Shown here: piece after piece, positions 27,295-37,339 of the stretch
Layout of the letters: each line of letters starts with the position of its first letter
How positions within the stretch are numbered: the first letter of the stretch is position 1
DNA from: Enchytraeus crypticus
Lineage: Eukaryota; Annelida; Clitellata; Enchytraeida; Enchytraeidae
Reading direction: 5' to 3'
Length of the DNA stretch: 64,000 nt
NCBI GenBank assembly: GCA_905160935.1
Contig: CAJHZI010000484.1
Span: 1-64,000 of the forward strand
Made by a program: the position numbers and the translations under genes
The notes under the pieces: generated by a model
Told to the model about the DNA's origin: nothing
Database searches by the model: none
Seen by the model: only the letters and a program-made list of their open reading frames with translations

Positions 27295-27365
27295 ATAATA
27301 AAGGTTTAATAAAGGTTTAACGTCCGTTTCTTCATACAAGGATGATGTCAGGGACGTCAATCAAA
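27295..27365 (-). mobile_element. T3 SINE 3' end
   Basis: AAAGGTTTAACGTCCGTTTC and AAGGATGATGTCAGGGACGT are the T3 3' domain in reverse. AATAAAGGTTTA is duplicated at the tail. Confidence 0.82.
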
Positions 27366-27420
27366 AATATAAATAAATATAAACAATGTGTCAGTGTAAA
27401 ACCGCCACTTATTCCATCCT

Positions 27421-27700
27421 AATATTTTACTTTGTACCATAAATTCTGAACCGGCCGATGAAGAGGAAAACGAAAGACAGAGAACAGTGGAGGCGTTATA
27501 TACCATGGACCTGCCAGTAGGCAGAGCATTAAGAGAGAGAATATTTTACTTAGTCCCGCAAATTCTGCAACCGGCGGATGAAGAAGAAAACGAAAAACAG
27601 AGAAGAGTGGAAGCATACCATGGACCTGCCAGCAGGCAGTGCAATAAGAGAGAGAGGGAATATTTTACTTAGTCCCGTAAATTCTGGAACCGGCGGAAGC
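27421..27700 (+). repeat. Tandem duplication (about 118-bp unit) containing LINE C 3' ends
   Basis: Two complete units and part of a third occur. Each runs AATATTTTACTTWGTMCCRT, then AAATTCTG, then a LINE C end (GAAAACGAAAGACAGAGAA, ACCATGGACCTGCCAGTAGG, CAG) and a short GA run. A LINE C insertion was evidently duplicated together with its flank. Confidence 0.85.
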
Positions 27701-27904
27701 AGTTGGAGGAGATCTGTACTGAAGTTAGGAGCGATTAATTCAGGTTCCCGTCACGTGATCATGGCCTCCAGGTCTAAGTCCGGTCACGTCCCGAGTCCAG
27801 CTTCTTCTGACAGATGTCCACTAGGACTCAGAGCCGAGCAGTGGCAAATATTCTGCCACAGTGCCCCGTGGCGTCGATGTTAAATAATAGAATCTCCTAG
27901 ACGT
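27701..27904. other. GC-richer segment, unrecognised
   Basis: GGTCTAAGTCCGGTCACGTC and neighbours stand out in base composition. A plus-strand frame crosses it from the LINE C repeat but has no recognised homology. Confidence 0.35.
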
Positions 27905-28078
27905 AGAGGTTAATCAATCAATCAATCGATCAATCAGTCAGTCGATCGATAAATAAATAAATAAATCAGGTAATCCATCAATCGATCAGTGAATCGATCA
28001 ATCAGTCAATTAATAAATCTATCAATGAATCAGTCAATCGATCGATCAATCAATCAATCAAACAGCCAATCGATCGAT

Positions 28079-28110
<32 letters not shown>

Positions 28111-28290
28111 ACAATCAAGAAATCGATCGATATATAAATCAATCAGTCAATCAAGCAATCATTAAAACAATCAATCAATCAATCGATCTATAAATAATCA
28201 ATCAATCAATCCATCAGTATATCTACCACTCAGTCAATCAATCAAACCAATAGGAATTTAACGTACAGTTTCTTTACATCTCAAACAGAC
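27905..28290 (-). repeat. Degenerate (CAAT)n array ending in a T3-type tail
   Basis: AATCAATCAATC and GATCGATC variants extend for about 340 bp. They end at AGGAATTTAACGTACAGTTT, the reverse of the GACGTTAAAT tail. The array is probably the expanded ATTG tail of a T3-type SINE. Confidence 0.85.
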
Positions 28291-28414
28291 TCTGCACCAA
28301 CAGGCGCCAAATCACCACATGATGATGACTGAGTATACAAAGACCGACGAGAAAGCGTGATAAAAACAGTGCAAGTCCATGAACCGAGGCAAACGGTCTA
28401 TACTCGAACCGATG

Positions 28415-28462
28415 AGATGAGTGGAGGCGTTATATACATGGACCTGCCAGTAGGCAGTACAC

Positions 28463-28500
<38 letters not shown>
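28415..28500 (+). mobile_element. LINE C 3' end with (GA)n tail
   Basis: GAGTGGAGGCGTTATATACA and TGGACCTGCCAGTAGGCAGT are followed by ACACTAA and about 40 bp of GA. Confidence 0.9.
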
Positions 28501-28501
<1 letters not shown>

Positions 28502-28639
28502 AAAAGAGAATAGATAAACATAAAAAGCGTATTAGAATTTATAAACACAAACATTAGACATTAGAATGCTGCTCAGGTACCAGAGTGAATTAAATTATGA
28601 GTTTACAATTATGATGTTAGCGCAGATGAGGATTGGCTA

Positions 28640-28822
28640 ATAATTGTTTGCACTCTCTCTCAGGAGCAATCCTGGATAAAGTGTCCCGGACCCTGGAGGA
28701 CTCTTGAGAGAGGTGAGTCCAAGGGATTGTGCTCATTGGGACGTGGCCGGTTAAACCCCTGTCAGATTTTATATTAAACCTTTATTATTATTATTATTAT
28801 ATTATTATTATTATTATTATCT
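28640..28822 (+). mobile_element. Unclassified retroelement 3' end with (ATT)n tail
   Basis: GATAAAGTGTCCCGGACCCT and GGGACGTGGCCGGTTAAACC lead to AAACCTTTATTATTATTATT. The structure is that of a LINE or SINE 3' end. There is only one copy in the window. Confidence 0.45.
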
Positions 28823-28888
28823 GCTATAATTTTAAGTTGGTTAACTTTATATTTTACCAGTGGTGTGCATTGATTGTTGAAAATGGAA

Positions 28889-29060
28889 CAACTGTAGACT
28901 GCGCGTTTTGTAAAAGACGACAAAGCATTAAGATGCAAACCGACGTCAGAAAGAGCATAGCATTCGGCTAATGAACGCACAGGCTCCAGAAATTGCTACA
29001 AAATTTTCTAATCCGGATTCTAGTTTAACTGGGATTCAAGGGAAGAAGAAATGATGATGG
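28889..29060 (+). mobile_element. HB element
   Basis: It has the partial head TTTTGTAAAAGACGACAAAG, the body CGACGTCAGAAAGAGCATAG and AGGCTCCAGAAATTGCTACA, and the tail TAGTTTAACTGGGATTCAAG followed by GATGATGG. Confidence 0.82.
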
Positions 29061-29117
29061 TTTACTTTATATCTGTACTATCATGCATATAATAAATACA
29101 ATACTCTCTTTCGCTCT

Positions 29118-29150
29118 CAGTGTACTGACCAACGGCAGGTCCATCGTGTT
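29118..29150 (-). mobile_element. LINE C terminal fragment
   Basis: AGTGTACTGACCAACGGCAG and GTCCATCGTG are the reverse of the LINE C end. Confidence 0.6.
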
Positions 29151-29284
29151 TAGTCATTGGATTTCCATTGCAACTCTCTATATAAATGTGTTGTAAACAA
29201 ATCTAGCAACCTATGTCTCGTCAGCCTGCAATCCTCATAACACAAGGCAATGACAATAGGATAATATAAATATTATTATATCTA

Positions 29285-29392
29285 AACATAATCATATACA
29301 TAATCATATACATAATCATATACATAATCATATGCATAATCATATACATAATCATATACATAATCATATACATAATCATATATATAATCAAT
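29285..29392. repeat. 12-bp tandem repeat
   Basis: About nine units of ATAATCATATAC, with one GC change, precede a T run. Confidence 0.93.
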
Positions 29393-29499
29393 CTACGCTG
29401 ACCATTTTTTTTTTTTTTTCTGGCTTTCGTTTAGGACCTTACTTCTCCTCAGCACGTTTCTTTTGCAGATTGGTCTCTGTGAATTGATCTGTAGTGATG

Positions 29500-29572
29500 T
29501 GTGCAGTGGGGACGTCCCTGACATCATCCTTGGATAAGGAAACGGACGTTAAACCTTTATTATTATTATGTT
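29500..29572 (+). mobile_element. T3 SINE 3' end with (ATT)n tail
   Basis: GGGGACGTCCCTGACATCAT, CCTTGGATAAGGAAACGGAC and GTTAAACCTTTATTATTATT give the best-preserved T3 3' domain in the window. Confidence 0.88.
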
Positions 29573-31110
29573 AATTTATTAAATCTTAGATTAAAAGGTT
29601 TCTGGCTAAATTCTACCCCTTACAAATAAAAATTCAAAGACCACCAGGGAGTGGGTGTGCTCCGCAAGCAACCAATGTTCTGCAACCTCTTGGCTAACCC
29701 AGTCCTTGGATTCTTCCATATCCTCCTGGATTATTCTACTTTCATTGAACTGGATTTTGGATTCGAACAGCTTAATGGACCTGCCGGTAGTCTGATTGAT
29801 AAGTAGCCATAGTGCTCGATGTTATAATGAATGAGTGTTGATAACTAATGTGAGGTCATAGATGTGTGTTATTGTTGTCCTTATTATTGTTAATTAATTT
29901 ATTGCTGTTAATTTTCGGTGATTGATTAGGGAACTATAGAAATAAATTCATCAAACTTGCGCCTTTTTGATCGAAATATTTGATCTAATATCAGAATATT
30001 AATAGGAAAATATTCTGCAAGTAATCTTTTAGAAGGCGATCCGTGTGCTCTTAATAAAGTTCAGTGTCATAACTGAAATTTTTTATTATTATGCTATATT
30101 GGGCTGCTTTAACTTCTACTGAAGTATTAAATGAGTCAAATTGACCGTTTAGAGTTCACTAATTTCTAAATAAAGATCATAATAATTAATTAAGATCATA
30201 ATAGTTTATATTTTAATTACTAAGTAAGATTTTAATAAGAACATTTACATCGTCAGCTCAATTGCTATCATGTAAACCCCACACATGAAAGCAGTTTGAC
30301 TGTCATTAATGTAACCTGAAATAAAACCGTTGTTAAAATTCTATTACTATGCCTATTGTAATACTTCAACTTCAAAGCTGCGATATAATTTTACGCTATT
30401 TTCTAGCACAATTTTACGTGAATCTAGAGAAAGACAATTGGATTTGAGACAAAATTTTGAGTCACAGATAAAAACAACCGTAGGCGATAGTTAAAACTAC
30501 ACAAACGCTCAACATCTTACGAGAGTTATACCCTTACAGCCTGTTTGTCACGTTCCTGGCCTCATTAGAGACGTTTTCTTTGTGTATATCTTCTCCTACA
30601 GCGTGCTATAAAATAGAAATTCAGCAAAATGCGTTCACAACTAAATGGTTTCATTACGAGTAGTTTATAGAACAGTTGGAGGTCTAGAGTTCGAAAGTGC
30701 AACTGGTTCGGAGTTTCTTATTTAACGAGTTGCTAAAGGTTTGTTCTAAACCAGTATCAGTGACTGAAATCATTTCTTTTTGAAAATACCGAAATATAAT
30801 AATTGAAATATAATAACTAAAATACCGTTATTCTGTAATTTTTTTAAAAATTTAAGTTTAAGTCGTTTACGATAAAAATATCTTCGGTCGAATTTCTTTT
30901 ATATGAAAGATTTTAAATTTAGCTTTGGATTTACTTAACTTTTTGGTAACATTATATGAGCAAACCTACTTTATCCGTAGCTTTGTCTCGGTGCATCTCT
31001 TGCTGATTGCGGGTCCACGATACAAAACTGGTCCAGTTATTTATTAATAGTCAGAGCTTCTGTTATATCTATATTCGATAGCAAAACGACAGATAGGCCT
31101 ACGAGTTAGG
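29573..31110. other. Non-coding stretch
   Basis: 1.5 kb with no recognised gene or repeat. AATGGACCTGCCGGTAG at 29775 is a scrap of LINE C end. Confidence 0.45.
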
Positions 31111-31114
31111 GTAT

Positions 31115-31250
31115 GCTCTCCATCAATCAATCAATCAATGAATCAACCAATCAATCAATCAAATAGCCAATCAACCAATCAATCAGTAAATTAAACAATT
31201 AATCAATAACAAATCAATCAATCAGTAGGAATTTAACGTCTGGTTTCTCG
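31115..31250 (-). repeat. (CAAT)n array with T3-type tail
   Basis: ATCAATCAATCAATCAATG and variants end at AGTAGGAATTTAACGTCTGG, as at 28250. It is the tail of a T3-type SINE. Confidence 0.82.
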
Positions 31251-31255
31251 CCATC

Positions 31256-31370
31256 GGCTGGAGGTAGTGACGATTTCGGTAAGATATTCGACCGAGGATC
31301 TGTATGTGCCGGGTTCCAATCCTGGGCAAGCCCGTCACTGACATCACATTGCAGTGAGGAAACTGTCGTA
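31256..31370 (+). mobile_element. T1 SINE, diverged
   Basis: GGCTGGAGGTAGTGACGATT, GCCGGGTTCCAATCCTGGGC and CAGTGAGGAAACTGTCGTA; the tail is lost. Confidence 0.85.
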
Positions 31371-31429
31371 TTTACCTCACAATCTTCTGTAGTTATCACC
31401 GAATAAACAACAGGTGACTAATTTTTCTC

Positions 31430-31548
31430 TTATAAGGATAGCTTGGTTTACCTATTGGCTGATTTACCTGTTGATTGATTTGCCTGTTGATTGATTTACC
31501 TGTTAATTGAATTACCTGTTGATTGATTTATCTGTTGCATATCCCATA
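31430..31548. repeat. 16-bp tandem repeat, about 6 units
   Basis: The unit is GATTTACCTGTTGATT, with variants. Confidence 0.88.
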
Positions 31549-32330
31549 TTTTACTCCTTGATCTTTTAGGCTTGAAGTAAAACGAGTCTACAATTAACTC
31601 ATTACTATAAGCATCCGGTGCCGTACGTCGCTAATATGCTTTCGAATAAAGAAACGGTCATTAGAATTTCGACTTAAGGCTTTCAGTCATTCAGCGCTAA
31701 AACGATTGATCATTCTTCGCACTGCATCGCTCCAGTCTAGGCCATTTTTATTCGCCGGCAATCCATAATTATTCTTGAACGGCTTCTGTAACAGGTTGAC
31801 CTAAGTGTACCGATCAGCCTGTACCGGAGTCCGTCCATACAGCCCAAGCATGACGTCCCGCTTGTGGGACTCTCCCTGTGGAAGATAAGGCAGCCGAACC
31901 TCCTGGAGAACATTCAAGAGCATTCAGGCTTGGTTCTACATCTAAACGCCATTATTGGCTAAAGATGTATTTCGTACAAACTAGAGGGAATGGAGAGGAT
32001 TACGAAGAACAGAAATCAGAAAAGAGAGCTTATAGAAGCTGCTACCATGGCTTTTGATGAAATGTAGAATCGATCAATCGTTTCAATGTGAAAAGTACAA
32101 ATTTGAACTGGAAATATTGAATCGCTTTTGTCTATAGAGTCTGTAGAATAAAGCGATAAACTTTTACCGAATTAGGCCTAGTTGTTAATATGAATTAACT
32201 CTGATTTTGCGATCAGTTTGTTCATTCAGGTAGCTCATTGTCAGTAAAATTAGCTATGTTTGTGGCCGTTTTTTATTTAAATGTTCTTATTTGTGAGTTT
32301 GGTAATAGAAAAGAACTATTAACATTTCCA
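31549..32330. other. Non-coding stretch with a possible LINE ORF remnant
   Basis: Plus-strand 31975-32070 reads LEGMERITKNRNQKRELIEA up to a TAG. This recalls the RDR/KNR-type C-termini of LINE proteins, but only about 30 codons are open and no tail was found. Confidence 0.3.
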
Positions 32331-32332
32331 CT

Positions 32333-32435
32333 CATATGTGGAAATGAAGAGGAAGGCGGAAGACAGAGAAGATTGGAGGCGTTATATACCATGGACCTGC
32401 CAGTAGGCAGTGCACTAAGAGAGAGAGGGATATAT
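32333..32435 (+). mobile_element. LINE C 3' end
   Basis: GGAAATGAAGAGGAAGGCGG, GAGGCGTTATATACCATGGA and CCTGCCAGTAGGCAGTGCAC, then TAAGAGAGAGAGG. Confidence 0.92.
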
Positions 32436-32449
32436 GAGTATATCCTCTC

Positions 32450-32660
32450 GTTGTATTTAACTCTCTTTCTCCCTTTTTCTCTCTCTTTCTATCTATGTCT
32501 CTCTCTCTATTTTTTCTCTCTCTTTTTCTAAGTATATATCTCTCTCGCTCTCTCTTTTAATGTCTCTCTCTTTCTCTCTTTCTTTCTCTCTTTCTCTCTC
32601 CCTCTCTCTTTCAATGTCACTAGTTTACTTTCTCTTTAACTCTCTGTCTCTCTCCTTCAT
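32450..32660. repeat. (CT)n-rich tract
   Basis: Interrupted CTCTCT and TTTCTCTC runs extend for about 200 bp, just after the LINE C end. Confidence 0.9.
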
Positions 32661-33015
32661 TTAATGTACGTATCAGTACTTAAACTCACAGCAATTTTAT
32701 GTGATTCGTTTATAGTCGGATGAATTTTTCTTTCTTTAATTTGTATCGACGGATGATGCTAAATCCTGCGCTCATCTGATCCGGGACAATGGACTCACGT
32801 ACGGACAGGGACTCGAATGTATCCGCACGATTCCAGGCAGAATGTCTCGTGGATATGTAGTGGAAGATTTCATAGCGATCCAGCAATAAAACAGTAAAAA
32901 TGCAATAAAGACTCTAAAACTGCAGTAAAACGATGTAGCGACATCCATGTATCTAGTTATACTAGGGCGCATATAGTACGTAGGCAATTTAGCCTAATTT
33001 ACCTTTGTCTACTGT
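32661..33015. other. Non-coding stretch
   Basis: Nothing was recognised. Confidence 0.4.
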
Positions 33016-33385
33016 AGGCTGTTGTGCTCGGGTGTGGTTCGACCACTGCAGAATAGGGCAATCTCAAACAATCTGCTGCGTGTACGTAAGAGGCGACTAA
33101 GGCAGGAGCTGAGGATGGCAAGAGGGGACCAACTTCACAATGAAATATTTTCTACAGGATTGAATGGTAATTAATCCATCTAACTGAGGAAGGCAACCGG
33201 AAACCGCCTCAGAAGCCATACTTTTCCAAAGCTATAGGCTACATTAGGTATGGATAAGGCATAGACGTTGTGAAGCGATTAACTTGTTGATCTAAGGAGT
33301 GCTCTTATGGAGCGAGAAAGCAGAGTTTGAGTATGAGTATGTACCTTGAACCTGCCACTTGGTAGTGCACTGAAGCAGAAGACTA
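33016..33385 (+). mobile_element. HC element, near full length
   Basis: The head (TGTGCTCGGGTGTGGTTCGA, CTGCAGAATAGGGCA, CGTGTACGTAAGAGGCGACT) is related to the HB head. The body has AACCGGAAACCGCCTCAGAA, TATAGGCTACATTAGGTATG and AGTGCTCTTATGGAGCGAGA. The end GAACCTGCCACTTGGTAGTG resembles LINE C. Confidence 0.82.
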
Positions 33386-33509
33386 TAGGCTACATTTAAG
33401 TGCGTCTGCGTGCATAGCGCTTCTGAAGGAAGTAATTTGTTTTATTTATTACATATATCATATTAAACACTTATAAATGTGACCAGATGTTTTACAGATA
33501 TAAGAAAAA

Positions 33510-33607
33510 AGCTAAAATCTGGTAAAGAAAAGGTTAAAGTCAGTTTCCTCACTCGAAAGCGATGTCCGTAACGGGCGAGCTCAGGATTTGAACCCCGCAC
33601 CTACAGT
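33510..33607 (-). mobile_element. T1 SINE, head missing
   Basis: CAGTTTCCTCACTCGAAAGC and CAGGATTTGAACCCCGCACC are clear. It is truncated before the first 45 bp of the head. Confidence 0.88.
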
Positions 33608-33654
33608 ATCTTTTTACCTAATTTAGCTAATGATATTTCGAAGAGGTACAGGTT

Positions 33655-33978
33655 ATCAGGTGATATGGGCCAATAGGTGGTATAGGCTATAGGTGGTATA
33701 GGGTATAGTGGTATAGATCTATATGTGGTATAGGCCTATATGTGGTAATGTGGTATATTCATAGTGATAGTATAGGCCTAAGGTAGTATAGGCCTATCGG
33801 TGATATAGGCCTATAGATGGTATAAGCCTATGTGTGGTATAGTCCTATAGACGGAATAGGCCTAAGGTGGTATAAGCCTATATGCGGTATAGGCCTACGG
33901 CGGGTATAGGCCTATGTGGTACAGGCCTACAGGTGGCGTAGGCCTATAGGTGGTTTGGGCCTATAGTTGTTATGTTAG
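33655..33978. repeat. Minisatellite built on TAGGCCTATAGGTGGTA
   Basis: About 18 degenerate units of 16-18 bp, many containing the palindrome TAGGCCTA. Confidence 0.9.
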
Positions 33979-34384
33979 AGTTCACTTGGCGACAGCCTGA
34001 TGAAAACAAAGGGGTAACATCTGCTGTATAGACAGCCTGAGCTCTGCGTGTCATTGTCGTATAAAAGAGCGAGATTCAAAGCTTCATCTACTGCATAACT
34101 GAATCATCGTCGACAGTCATAGTTAACTTGAATTCTCCGCTCAGTTTTATTAGTGTTGCTATTTACGTTATAGCGAAAAGATCATTTACGATGATATCTA
34201 TCACTTTTTACAAATTTATTTCAAATAAGATCGATTATTTAACATTTCATTGCCTCTGAATACATTAAACTAGTAACAAATTCCTTAATAGAAATAAAAG
34301 TATGTAACAGAACTATCTTCTCTTCGTCGTGTATAATATTATATGATCAATAAAGCTGAGCCGGTGGCTTGTTGGAAGGATAAG
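33979..34384. other. Non-coding stretch with a T2 tail scrap
   Basis: 34167-34206, minus, keeps GTGATAGATATCATCGTAAA, a T2 3' end. The rest is unrecognised. Confidence 0.5.
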
Positions 34385-35020
34385 GGCTAATGGGTGGAGC
34401 TAAGGAAGGTAATAGATTTTAAGTATTTGGAGTCCGTAAATGAGGATAATGGGGAGTTGGAAAAGGAGGTTACTAGTGGGATTCAGGCTGGGTGGGCAAA
34501 GTGGAGGGCTGCTAGCGGAGTGCTTTGTGATAGGAACATACTACTAAGACTGAAAGGCAAATTTTATAGTTCTGTGATATGGCCATTAATGATGTTTGGA
34601 TCAGAATGTTGGGCACTAAAAAGGGAACATTTACAGAGTTTGTATGTGGCAGAAATGAGAATGTTGCGTCTAATGTGTGGAAGAACTAAGAAGGACAGAA
34701 TAAAAAAATGAATATGTGAGGATGAATTTGAATGTTAGGGGATCGGGGATAGGTTGGCTCAGTCGAGATTGAGATGGTATGGGCATATTGTGAGAAAGGC
34801 AGATGAGGATGCAGTAAAGAGAGTTAGGAGGGAAGAGCTGGATGTTAAGCTAGAGAGAGGTAGACCACAATTGACGTGGGATGCGGTAATTAAGAAGGTC
34901 ATGAAACATAGGGGATTGACTGATGATATGGTGTGCGACAGAGAGGACTGGAGAAAGTCTAATCATATCCCGACCCTTGTTTTAACTGGGATTTTAGGGA
35001 AGATGATGATGATTCATTAA
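34385..35020 (+). pseudogene. LINE B ORF2, C-terminal end, frameshifted
   Basis: Two adjoining frames (34394-34708 and 34754-35020) encode the C-terminal end of a non-LTR reverse transcriptase. Landmarks are FKYLESVNEDN, IQAGWAKWRAASGVLCDRNI, SECWALKREH, MRMLRLMCGRTKKDRIK, SRLRWYGHIVRK and GRPQLTWDAVIKKVMKHRGL. An extra A in the A7 run near 34706 shifts the frame, and a second shift lies near 34740. The element ends ATCCCGACCCTTGTTTTAAC, TGGGATTTTAGGGAAGATGA and a short GAT run. This tail is shared with the HB elements. Confidence 0.9.
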
Positions 35021-35144
35021 TGAATTGTAGTAAATCAGTCGTCATGGATACGAAGAACCATTCAATACACGTGTACACTTAATTTCGTCATGTTCTGCAG
35101 CATTCACCCGTTGTGTCCGTCCTATTATTCAATATACAGTATGC

Positions 35145-35375
35145 TACTACCCGTGTTTTGTCCGCGACATTGAAGAATAGACCAACCGCAAGACTGCACG
35201 TGTCGCAAGAGACGACTGAGCAAGAACGAACGAAGGCGACGGAAAACTACCTCAGATGGCGTATAATTTCCAAGCTATAGGATACATTGAGGCGTGGATA
35301 AGGCATAGCCTTTTGTTAAGGGATTAACTCGTTAATTTATGGAGTGCTCTTTATGGCTTGTCAAAAACATCATAT
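35145..35375 (+). mobile_element. HC element, 3'-shortened
   Basis: Its head is the best match between HC and HB: GAAGAATAGACCAACCGCAA and GACTGCACGTGTCGCAAGAG. The HC body follows (CAAGCTATAGGATACATTGA, GGGATTAACTCGTTAATTTA). Confidence 0.82.
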
Positions 35376-35414
35376 GGCATCGTCAGTGGCTGAAGCATCT
35401 ACTCGTACATCTTA

Positions 35415-35533
35415 CCGATGTCGTTAAGATACTCGACCGCGGATCAGTATATGCATGGTTCAAATCCTGGGCTCGCCCGTAACTGACATCGCTTTCGAGT
35501 GAGGAAACTGACGTTAACATTAGCTTCTTTTTT
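35415..35533 (+). mobile_element. T1 SINE, 5'-shortened
   Basis: CGATGTCGTTAAGATACTCG, GCATGGTTCAAATCCTGGGC and GGAAACTGACGTTAACATTA are intact. Confidence 0.9.
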
Positions 35534-35542
35534 ATATGTAAC

Positions 35543-35590
35543 ATGGACCTACCAATTGGCAGAGCAAGAGAGAGAAAGAGAGAGTATATT
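35543..35590 (+). mobile_element. LINE C terminal fragment with GA tail
   Basis: ACATGGACCTACCAATTGGC, then AGAGCAAGAGAGAG. Confidence 0.7.
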
Positions 35591-35973
35591 CTAACTTGGA
35601 TGGTTTGTATGAATCGTAGTACAATATTTTTCTCGTCGACCTACTCACCATCGTACTGGCATATCTGAGCTAAAACTAAAACTAAAATACATACTAAAAG
35701 TAGATAAAATAATTAAATAAGTTAGACATGTGAAATTTCTATGTTGATGAGATTATTTATTGTTCATTTACTACTATTTATGTTCTTTGTATCAGTAAAA
35801 TTTGCGCAGAGCTAAAAACAAAAACAGTTGGGATGGTCTTCACTCCATGAGCCAAGAAGTGATCAATTTGAGTGTTTTTAGGTCGAGTGTTATATTAATG
35901 TCAATGAGATTATGTGAGTCTTACTCGTACAACTCAGAGAGATGCGTGTATAAAGTAGCAAGTTAGTTATATT
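35591..35973. other. Non-coding stretch
   Basis: Nothing was recognised. Confidence 0.4.
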
Positions 35974-36107
35974 AAGCTGGTAAAGCTAATGTTAACGTCA
36001 GTATTCTCACTCGAAAGCGATGTCAATGACGTACGAGCCAGGATTTGAATCCCGCACATACTGATCCGGGGTCGAATATATTACCGACATCGCCACTGGT
36101 TCCAGCC
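35974..36107 (-). mobile_element. T1 SINE, full length
   Basis: Reverse strand: GGCTGGAACCAGTGGCGATG, TGCGGGATTCAAATCCTGGC, and the tail AACATTAGCTTTACCAGCTT. Confidence 0.92.
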
Positions 36108-36289
36108 AAAACATAAAGTGGTACGGCATCCATATTTAATGGATTTGCTTCAATGCTTTTAGTCTCAATCACGATGATGTTATTCTTTCATTGGAATTCT
36201 TCGCAATTTGTTTGGAACCTGAGCGATTTACCGTCCGTTTCCATACCACGGTCCACCGAAGGTTCATTCATACTCCTGCATTTGGTGCT

Positions 36290-36410
36290 ATTTTCATTTT
36301 GTCTTATTACTTAATTGACATATTACTTATTAAAATTGTATTATTACTCTACAGGGTTGAATTGCCCTTTTTGGCGTTCATATTAAATTGAATGGAATTG
36401 AATTAATTTA
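36290..36410 (+). mobile_element. LINE F 3' end
   Basis: GGGTTGAATTGCCCTTTTTG, GCGTTCATATTAAATTGAAT and GGAATTGAATT form a GAATT-repeat tail like that of several invertebrate LINEs. A second copy lies at 44158-44215. Confidence 0.6.
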
Positions 36411-36559
36411 CTATTTACTCTCGGTCTCTACGATTGATTGATTCAATTACAGACTAAACTATTATCGAAATACATTACAATAATCGGCGGAGTAAATTAC
36501 AAACATCTTCACACTGATTTAACCCAACGTCTCAGTTTAACACTCCTCAACACCCACTA

Positions 36560-36778
36560 GACCACCAGAGTTCCTAGAAATCACTGCCGTCCGAGCATCA
36601 ACATCGCCTCGACCATTTATTGCGATCTCGTCGCTCTCGACGGTTGTGGTTTATGATAAAACAGTTGACAAAGTTTCCGCCGAGCATGTTCATGCGACCT
36701 CTAACAAGGAACCCCGGTGATGTATTGCTATTGGCCTAGACTGGACCGTAGAATCGCTCAGGCGTAGCAGGGCAGATA
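36560..36778 (+). promoter_or_regulatory. Probable promoter/5' UTR of the signal-peptide gene
   Basis: CpG-richer sequence (ATTGCGATCTCGTCGCTCTC, GCTCAGGCGTAGCAGGGCAG) stands out against the AT-rich background immediately before an ATG with a good start context (ATAATGGCG). There is no TATA box. Confidence 0.45.
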
Positions 36779-36836
36779 ATGGCGGCCGGTCAGCTGACGC
36801 TACTCCTAGGTCTCGTTTTTCTAGGCTGGCTACAAG
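36779..36836 (+). CDS. First coding exon of an unidentified secreted or membrane protein (signal peptide)
   Basis: ATG GCG GCC GGT opens 19 codons plus one base, giving MAAGQLTLLLGLVFLGWLQ, and ends at the consensus donor CAAG|GTAAGT. The peptide has a short N-region and a hydrophobic core LTLLLGLVFLGWL, as in a cleavable signal peptide, with a Gly likely completed from exon 2 (phase 1). CpG-rich sequence precedes it and a long (GA)n intron follows. I could not find a matching phase-1 acceptor exon up to base 64000, so the mature protein is unknown. The chance of a fortuitous match is real but modest. Confidence 0.6.
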
Positions 36837-36879
36837 GTAAGTCGAAGCGTAAATTTTATGATTTCTTGTGTATTGCTGA

Positions 36880-36972
36880 TGAGAGAGAGAGAGAAAGAGA
36901 GAGAGAGAGTGGGGGAGAGCGAGAGTGTGTGTGTGTGTAATGAGAGAGAGAGAGGGGGAGGATTGAGAGAGC

Positions 36973-37013
<41 letters not shown>

Positions 37014-37042
37014 CGAGCGAGAGAGAGAGAGTGACAGCGAGA

Positions 37043-37073
<31 letters not shown>

Positions 37074-37133
37074 GTAAAGAGAGTGAGAGAGTGGGAGAGA
37101 GGGAGAGGGAGAGAGAGAACCAGAGAGAGCGAA

Positions 37134-37166
<33 letters not shown>

Positions 37167-37195
37167 GCGATAGAGAGTGAGAGAGAGAGAGAGGT
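36880..37195. repeat. (GA)n-rich tract just inside intron 1 of the signal-peptide gene
   Basis: About 315 bp of GAGAGA with GTGTGTGT and GAGCGAGC interruptions. The 202-codon minus-strand frame over it (mostly SLSLS) is an artefact. Confidence 0.92.
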
Positions 37196-37339
37196 AGTCT
37201 AGATGACGTTTATCGCTTATTCGCGTCATCAATTCTCTGACTGGAATTAGTGCATAATTTCGACTTGTGCACTTACGACGACATGTTTCGTGCGTCATTA
37301 AAAGGAAATGGTTATAGAGACGGTTATAGTACTTCGACG

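Noticed and set aside
36191..36391. 66-codon frame
   Set aside because: Runs into a LINE F 3' end; no homology.
36690..37298. 202-codon minus-strand frame rich in SLSLS
   Set aside because: Arises from the (GA)n tract; it overlaps the likely plus-strand signal-peptide exon.
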